From the NCBI GenBank assembly GCA_007122315.1, contig SKUB01000131.1:1-64000 (forward strand): 64,000 bases of DNA, in the 5' to 3' direction. Position 1 is the first letter of the stretch, and each line of letters begins with the position of its first letter. Below the pieces are notes generated by a model that saw nothing but the letters and a program-made list of their open reading frames with translations, had not been told where the DNA came from and made no database searches. Made by a program: the position numbers and the translations under genes. Shown in pieces: positions 59,313 to 64,000 of the stretch. Source of the stretch: Pseudomonadales bacterium. Lineage in GTDB: Bacteria > Pseudomonadota > Gammaproteobacteria > Pseudomonadales > Azotimanducaceae.

Positions 59313-60089
59313 ATGGCCGCGCGCCTGGACATCGTCGCCCTGCCCGGCATTCCCAACGTCGGTGAGGGCGATGACCTCGCCGAGTTGCTGCTCGCGGCTC
59401 TGGACCGCGCCGGGCTGACTCTCACCGCCGGCGATGTTCTCGTGCTGGCGCAAAAAATCGTCTCCAAGGCCGAGGGCCGCCTCGTCCGGCTCGCTGATGT
59501 TCTGCCTTCACCCGAGGCGGAGCAGCTGGCCGCCGATACGGGCAAAGATCCGCGTCTCGTGCAGCTGATCCTGAATGAATCCGCTGCCGTGGTGCGCGTC
59601 CGCAAAGGCAATCCCGGCGTCATCGTCGTGGAGCATCGGCTCGGCTGGATCCACGCCAATGCCGGCATCGATCAGTCCAACGTCAGCAGCGGCGATCCCG
59701 GTTCCTGGGCACTGCTGCTGCCGGAAGATCCGGACGCCTCTGCCGCTCGACTGCGCGCAGCGCTGCATGCACGAAGCGGTGTCCAAGTCGGCCTGCTGAT
59801 CAACGACAGCTTCGGCCGGGCCTGGCGGGTTGGCACCTGCGGCACCGCCATCGGCAGCGCCGGCATCACCACCGTGGAGGACTTGCGCGGCCATCCGGAC
59901 ATGTTCGGACGTCGCCTCGAGGTGACGGTAGTCGGCCGCGGTGACGAGATCGCCGCCGCGGCCAGTCTGGTCATGGGACAGTCGGGTGAGGGCACGCCGG
60001 CGGTACTTGTTCGAGGGCTCGCAGCCGAGGACGCGACCGCCACGGCCGCCCACCTCATTCGGCCGCGGCAGGAAGACCTCTTCAGGTGA
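59313..60089 (+). CDS. cofE: Coenzyme F420-0:L-glutamate ligase, stand-alone
   Basis: This 258-residue enzyme adds glutamate residues to F420-0 with [63 protein letters not shown] and [23 protein letters not shown] follow the family closely. It is the single-domain archaeal-length form and lacks the C-terminal nitroreductase-like domain of mycobacterial FbiB, which reduces dehydro-F420-0 made from phosphoenolpyruvate. No such reductase gene is seen in the visible operon. Its stop overlaps the GTG of cofD. Confidence 0.93.
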   Translation: MAARLDIVALPGIPNVGEGDDLAELLLAALDRAGLTLTAGDVLVLAQKIVSKAEGRLVRLADVLPSPEAEQLAADTGKDPRLVQLILNESAAVVRVRKGNPGVIVVEHRLGWIHANAGIDQSNVSSGDPGSWALLLPEDPDASAARLRAALHARSGVQVGLLINDSFGRAWRVGTCGTAIGSAGITTVEDLRGHPDMFGRRLEVTVVGRGDEIAAAASLVMGQSGEGTPAVLVRGLAAEDATATAAHLIRPRQEDLFR

Positions 60090-61057
60090 GCGCCGCGGTC
60101 CGTCGCATCCTGGCGATCACCGGCGGTGTCGGCGGCGCCAAGCTGGCACTGGGGCTGGCGAGGGTCCTCGAACCCGAGCAATTGACATTCCTGGTCAATA
60201 CCGGCGACGACTTCGAACATCTCGGCCTCACCATCTGCCCGGACATCGACACACTCCTCTACACGCTTTCGGGACAGGCCAACCCGGACACCGGCTGGGG
60301 ACGGCGCGAGGAAAGCTGGCATTGCCTCGACACGCTGGCAGAGCTTGGCGGCGACACCTGGTTCAAACTGGGCGACCGGGACCTTGCGACCCACCTGCTG
60401 CGCACCGAGGCACTGCGATCGGGGGCATCCCTGACCGATGTGACTGCGATGCTTGCCCGCGGTCTCGGCATCCCCCAGCGGGTGCTGCCCATGAGTGATG
60501 ACCGGATCGCAACCGTGATTCGTACGCCCGCCGGTGAGCTGGCCTTCCAGCAGTACTTCGTCCGTGAGCGCTGTGCACCGGAAGTGATCGGGTTTCGCTT
60601 CGAAGGCCGCGAGCAGGCCCGCATGCCTGCCGGCCTGTCCGAACTGCTCGCGGACACTGAACTCGACGGGATAGTGATCTGTCCCTCGAACCCTTTCGTC
60701 AGCGTCGATCCCATTCTTGCCGTTCCCGGGCTTCGGGAGGCACTCACGGGCGCCGCGGCCCCGGTGGTGGCTGTGTCACCGATCATCGCCGGCAGTGCAG
60801 TGAAGGGCCCTACCGCGAAGATGATGACGGAACTCGGAGTGCCCCGGGATGCGGTGGCCGTGGCCCGGCACTACGGTACCCTGCTCGACGGCTTCGTACT
60901 CGATAACAGTGATGCATCCCGCCTCGCGGACGTCGAGGCCCTCGGCCTGCAGGCTGTTGCGACGCCTACGCTCATGGTAACGTTGCAAGACAAAATGAAT
61001 TTGGCGCTGGCCACCCTGGACTTCATCGCGTCCATCTCCAAGAGTGCCATTCACTGA
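60086..61057 (+). CDS. cofD: 2-phospho-L-lactate (or analogue) transferase
   Basis: This 323-residue enzyme joins the guanylylated three-carbon acid to FO, giving F420-0 or its analogue. [18 protein letters not shown] (substrate loop), [26 protein letters not shown] and [17 protein letters not shown] are hallmark CofD/FbiA segments. It starts with GTG inside the cofE stop. The next gene, cofC, follows after 32 bases. The acid moiety used cannot be read from the sequence by eye. Confidence 0.95.
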   Translation: MSAAVRRILAITGGVGGAKLALGLARVLEPEQLTFLVNTGDDFEHLGLTICPDIDTLLYTLSGQANPDTGWGRREESWHCLDTLAELGGDTWFKLGDRDLATHLLRTEALRSGASLTDVTAMLARGLGIPQRVLPMSDDRIATVIRTPAGELAFQQYFVRERCAPEVIGFRFEGREQARMPAGLSELLADTELDGIVICPSNPFVSVDPILAVPGLREALTGAAAPVVAVSPIIAGSAVKGPTAKMMTELGVPRDAVAVARHYGTLLDGFVLDNSDASRLADVEALGLQAVATPTLMVTLQDKMNLALATLDFIASISKSAIH

Positions 61058-61089
61058 TCCCGAATCCGGCCGGGAGGGTCGTCTCCGCC

Positions 61090-61794
61090 GTGTGGGCCAT
61101 CGTCCCCATAAAACACTTCGAGCTCGCCAAGGCGCGGCTCGCCCCCGTACTCGAACCCGAGCAACGTCAGGCCTTCATGCGTGCCATGGCGACCGACGTA
61201 CTGGCGAGCCTGGCCGCCACGCCCGGCATCGAGCGCATTCTCGTGGTGTCCGCGGACCCTGCGGTGACCGAACTCGCGCAAGCCGTCGGTGCAGACGTCA
61301 TCGCGGAGGAACGAGGCGGTCTCAATGCAGCCGTGGCGCTGGGCGCCGCTGCGGCAGCCAGCGCTGGCGCGCAAGGCGTGCTGGTGGTGCACGGAGACCT
61401 GCCCCTTGCCAATGCGGCCGCTTTCGCCGAGGTGGTCAGCGCTCATGGGGCTGCGCCCGCCGTGACCATCGTGCCCGACGCGCTCGAGGACGGCAGCAAC
61501 TGCCTCGCGTGTTCGCCACCCGAAGCCATCGAATTCCGGTTCGGCCGGAACAGCTGCGCCGCACACGTGGCGGCTGCCCGCGAACGCGGCATCGAGCCGC
61601 GAAAGCTCGCCATCCCGAGCCTGGCGCTGGACATCGATTCGCCCGCGGATCTGCAGGCTCTGCTGACCGCGGACCACGCCGGGCGGTCAGTGGCGTTCCT
61701 CCGCAGCTCCGGTATAGCATCGCGGCTGGCGCTGGAGACCACCGCGAACCCTGCAGCAATGCAGGCGCCTCGGAAACTAGGGGGAAGTGCATGA
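61090..61794 (+). CDS. cofC: 2-phospho-L-lactate (or analogue) guanylyltransferase
   Basis: This 234-residue nucleotidyltransferase activates the three-carbon acid with GTP (substrate 2-phospholactate, phosphoenolpyruvate or 3-phosphoglycerate, depending on the organism). WAIVPIKHFELAKARLAPVL is the NTP-binding opening, LVVHGDLPLANAAAF holds the metal Asp, and LDIDSPADLQAL closes the domain. The start is GTG; GGGAGGG lies eleven bases upstream, slightly far. The stop overlaps the fbiC start (ATGA). The C-terminal 30 residues are not conserved-looking. Confidence 0.93.
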   Translation: MWAIVPIKHFELAKARLAPVLEPEQRQAFMRAMATDVLASLAATPGIERILVVSADPAVTELAQAVGADVIAEERGGLNAAVALGAAAAASAGAQGVLVVHGDLPLANAAAFAEVVSAHGAAPAVTIVPDALEDGSNCLACSPPEAIEFRFGRNSCAAHVAAARERGIEPRKLAIPSLALDIDSPADLQALLTADHAGRSVAFLRSSGIASRLALETTANPAAMQAPRKLGGSA

Positions 61795-64000
61795 AGGCAG
61801 AGAGCACAGCCATTACGGCGCGGGTGCTACTCGGAGATCGCCCGTCGACCGAAGACGCCATGCTGCTGGCAGCAGAAGACGACCTGCCCGGCCTGATGGC
61901 GGTCGCGCGCCCGTTACGCGACGCAGGTTTCGGCAGCCTGGTCACCTACTCCCGCAAGGTCTTCATTCCGCTGACCCAGCTCTGCCGGGACGTCTGTCAC
62001 TACTGCACCTTCGCCACCACGCCGCGCAATCTCGAGCAGGTGTATCTGCCCATCGAGAAGGTGGTGGAGATTGCCCGCAGTGGCGCAGCCGCCGGCTGCC
62101 GCGAAGCCCTGTTCACGCTCGGCGAGAAGCCGGAACTGCGCTATCGGGCCGCGCGCGAGGCGCTGGCTGCAATGGGCCATGCGAGCACCGTGGACTACCT
62201 GGAGGCTGCGGCTCGCGCCGTGTTCGAGGAAACTGGACTGCTGCCGCATCTGAATCCCGGCAACCTGACGCCGGAGGAATTCGCCCGCCTGCGCAAAGTG
62301 TCCGCTTCCATGGGCATCATGCTCGAGTCGGCGTCCGAGCGACTCACCGAAAAGGGCATGCCCCACTACGGTTCGCCTGACAAGATTCCTGCGGTCCGCC
62401 TGCAGACGCTGGACCATGCCGGTGTCGCACGGGTGCCGTTCACCAGCGGGATATTGATCGGTATCGGTGAAACCCGGGCCGAGCGCATCGAATCGCTGCT
62501 CGCCATTCGCGACAGTCACGACCGCCACGGCCACATCCAGGAAGTGATCATCCAGAATTTCCGCGCCAAACCGGGAACGCGGATGGCCAGCGCTCCAGAA
62601 CCGGACCTCGAGGAGATGCTCTGGACGCTGGCCGTGGCACGCATCGTCTTCGGCCCTGGCATGAGTCTCCAGGCGCCGCCCAATCTCAGTCCCGGCGTCC
62701 TGCCAAGGCTGGTGGACGCAGGGATCAACGACTGGGGTGGTGTCTCGCCGGTGACACCGGATTACGTCAACCCTGAAGCCCCCTGGCCCCATCTCGAACA
62801 GCTGGCACGCGAGACCGCGGGTGCAGGCAAACTGCTGCACGAACGGCTCACCATCTATCCGCGCTACGCCCAGCACGCCGGCACCTGGCTCGACTCGAAT
62901 CTGCAGACCGCAGTGCTGCGGCAGATCGATGCTGAAGGCCTGCCGCGTACGGACGACTGGACACCAGGTGCGGACATCGATCCGCCGGCGGCCGATCTGG
63001 CAAGGATCGGGCGGGAGCCGGATCCGCGCTGGGTCACGCCCGAACTGCAGCGCATTCTCGACCGCGCCACGGCAGGCGAACGGCTCGATGAAGACGAGAT
63101 CGTGCAGCTCTTCGCCGCCCGCGGTGAGGCGTTCACTGCCGTCTGTGCCGCCGCCGACAAGCTGCGTCAGCGCGAGAAGGGCGACACCGTCAGTTTCTGC
63201 GTCAATCGGAACATCAACTACACCAACGTCTGCTATTTCAAATGCCAGTTCTGCGCGTTCTCCAAGGGCAAGCTGTCGGAGAACCTGCGCGGCCGCCCCT
63301 ATGACCTCGACCTGCCGGAGATCCAGCGTCGCGTCAGCGAAGCCTGGGATCGCGGCGCCACCGAAGTCTGCATGCAGGGCGGCATCCATCCGGAATATAC
63401 AGGCGAGACCTACCTTGCGATCGTCGCAGCGGTAAAGGCGGCCTGCCCTGACATTCACGTGCATGCTTTCACACCCCTGGAGATCTGGCAGGGCGCGGCC
63501 ACGCTGGGGCTGGATCTGACCACCTATCTCGAGCGCCTCAAAGCGGCCGGTCTCGGGACGCTGCCGGGAACCGCGGCAGAGATCCTCGATGACGAGGTCC
63601 GGGCCATCATCTGCCCCGACAAGATCAACACCGCACAATGGCTGGAGGTGATGGAGAAAGCCCACACCGCCGGCATCAGCACCACCGCAACGATCATGTA
63701 CGGGCACGTGGATCGGCCCGAGCACTGGGCGCGCCATCTGCTTCGCATCCGCGATCTGCAGGCAAAGACCGGCGGCTTCACCGAGCTGGTGCCGCTGCCC
63801 TTCGTTCACATGGAGGCACCGCTCTACCTCAAGGGCCGGGCACGCAAAGGGCCGACTTTTCGCGAAGCCGTACTGATGCACGCCGTCGCGCGCCTCACGC
63901 TGCATCCCCTCATCACCAACATCCAGGCCTCATGGGTGAAGATGGGGCACCTGGGTGTGGGCGCCTGCCTCAACGCCGGCTGCAATGACCTTGGCGGCAC
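61791..64000 (+). CDS. fbiC: FO synthase, CofG-CofH fusion (3' end cut by window edge)
   Basis: This is an open frame of 736 codons that runs off the right edge. FO synthase makes the deazaflavin core from tyrosine and a ribityl-uracil precursor by two radical-SAM reactions. The N-terminal CofG half has LTQLCRDVCHYCTF (Cys65, 69 and 72; CxxxCxxC). The C-terminal CofH half has NYTNVCYFKCQFC (Cys481, 485 and 488) and near the edge AGCNDLGGT. The domain order matches actinobacterial FbiC of about 850 residues, so about 110 residues are missing. The ATG has GGGGGAAG six bases upstream. Confidence 0.96.
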   Translation, partial: MKAESTAITARVLLGDRPSTEDAMLLAAEDDLPGLMAVARPLRDAGFGSLVTYSRKVFIPLTQLCRDVCHYCTFATTPRNLEQVYLPIEKVVEIARSGAAAGCREALFTLGEKPELRYRAAREALAAMGHASTVDYLEAAARAVFEETGLLPHLNPGNLTPEEFARLRKVSASMGIMLESASERLTEKGMPHYGSPDKIPAVRLQTLDHAGVARVPFTSGILIGIGETRAERIESLLAIRDSHDRHGHIQEVIIQNFRAKPGTRMASAPEPDLEEMLWTLAVARIVFGPGMSLQAPPNLSPGVLPRLVDAGINDWGGVSPVTPDYVNPEAPWPHLEQLARETAGAGKLLHERLTIYPRYAQHAGTWLDSNLQTAVLRQIDAEGLPRTDDWTPGADIDPPAADLARIGREPDPRWVTPELQRILDRATAGERLDEDEIVQLFAARGEAFTAVCAAADKLRQREKGDTVSFCVNRNINYTNVCYFKCQFCAFSKGKLSENLRGRPYDLDLPEIQRRVSEAWDRGATEVCMQGGIHPEYTGETYLAIVAAVKAACPDIHVHAFTPLEIWQGAATLGLDLTTYLERLKAAGLGTLPGTAAEILDDEVRAIICPDKINTAQWLEVMEKAHTAGISTTATIMYGHVDRPEHWARHLLRIRDLQAKTGGFTELVPLPFVHMEAPLYLKGRARKGPTFREAVLMHAVARLTLHPLITNIQASWVKMGHLGVGACLNAGCNDLGG

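Noticed and set aside
61914-63905. A 663-codon minus-strand open frame over fbiC
   Set aside because: The plus strand carries both radical-SAM cysteine motifs in one frame. The reverse frame is an artefact of GC-rich codon use.
1-64000. CRISPR arrays, prophage or insertion sequences
   Set aside because: I saw no regularly spaced repeats, transposase, integrase or phage structural gene. The only repeat-like element is the REP-type pair.

Overview
The window is about 64 kb of GC-rich, gene-dense chromosome. It most likely comes from a free-living, probably aquatic, gammaproteobacterium. This rests on the DUF3080 lipoprotein, the DUF2058 (YaiL-like) protein, a cysteine-free Pseudomonas-type Fur, a YcbB-type L,D-transpeptidase, MlaA, the tRNA-Glu/tRNA-Gly pair and GlnRS. 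I saw no rRNA, insertion sequence, prophage, plasmid gene or CRISPR array. The genus cannot be given from the sequence alone.

Layout. (1) 1-4.8 kb: tRNA-Gly (cut by the edge) and tRNA-Glu behind a stable-RNA-like promoter, then a DUF481 outer-membrane protein, a DUF815 ATPase, a glutathione peroxidase and a PutP-like symporter. (2) 4.4-16.2 kb: a long minus-strand run with a DUF3080 lipoprotein, a DUF503 protein, acylphosphatase, a GNAT enzyme, a dynamin-like GTPase, a TetR/COQ9-like protein, and a tightly overlapped unit of TonB-dependent receptor, ABC ATPase and two DUF3526 permeases, preceded by a Nudix hydrolase. (3) 16.2-18.2 kb: a glycosyltransferase and a PlcP-type phosphoesterase behind an 11-bp-periodic ladder of Pho-box-like half-sites. 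This looks like phosphate-starvation lipid remodelling. (4) 18.2-30.9 kb: metabolic genes (dUTPase, VOC protein, CoA-transferase and HMG-CoA-lyase-like pair, GlnRS, thioesterase, two acyl-CoA dehydrogenases, photolyase), a transglutaminase-like lipoprotein and a hybrid histidine kinase. (5) 31-41.2 kb: a five-PAS GGDEF/EAL protein, MlaA, a CHAD protein, an MFS exporter, a Leu/Val-type dehydrogenase, and an alpha/beta hydrolase with a crotonase. (6) 41.2-44.1 kb: a REP-like pair, then fur flanked by two luciferase-like (LLM) oxidoreductases. (7) 44.1-50 kb: a glucosylglycerate module with phosphatase, synthase, GH13 phosphorylase and an SSS symporter. The synthetic operon is preceded by a perfect NtrC-type palindrome and a near-consensus sigma-54 promoter. 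(8) 50-57.5 kb: small genes, a permuted NlpC/P60-like protein, a possible FNR-controlled structured RNA, two cell-wall enzymes, a DUF2058 protein, a methyltransferase and an XRE regulator. (9) 57.5-64 kb: a third LLM oxidoreductase divergent from a coenzyme F420 operon (F420:NADP reductase, cofE, cofD, cofC, fbiC), which runs off the right edge.

How the parts fit. The F420 operon makes the deazaflavin cofactor, the reductase couples it to NADP(H), and the three LLM enzymes are likely users. CofE stands alone without the reductase domain of mycobacterial FbiB, which suggests a lactyl or 3-phosphoglyceryl form of F420 rather than the phosphoenolpyruvate route. Three nutrient signals can be read from DNA motifs: phosphate (Pho ladder on plcP and its glycosyltransferase), nitrogen (NtrC plus sigma-54 on glucosylglycerate synthesis) and possibly oxygen (FNR-type box beside a structured element). 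Together they suggest adaptation to nutrient-poor water.
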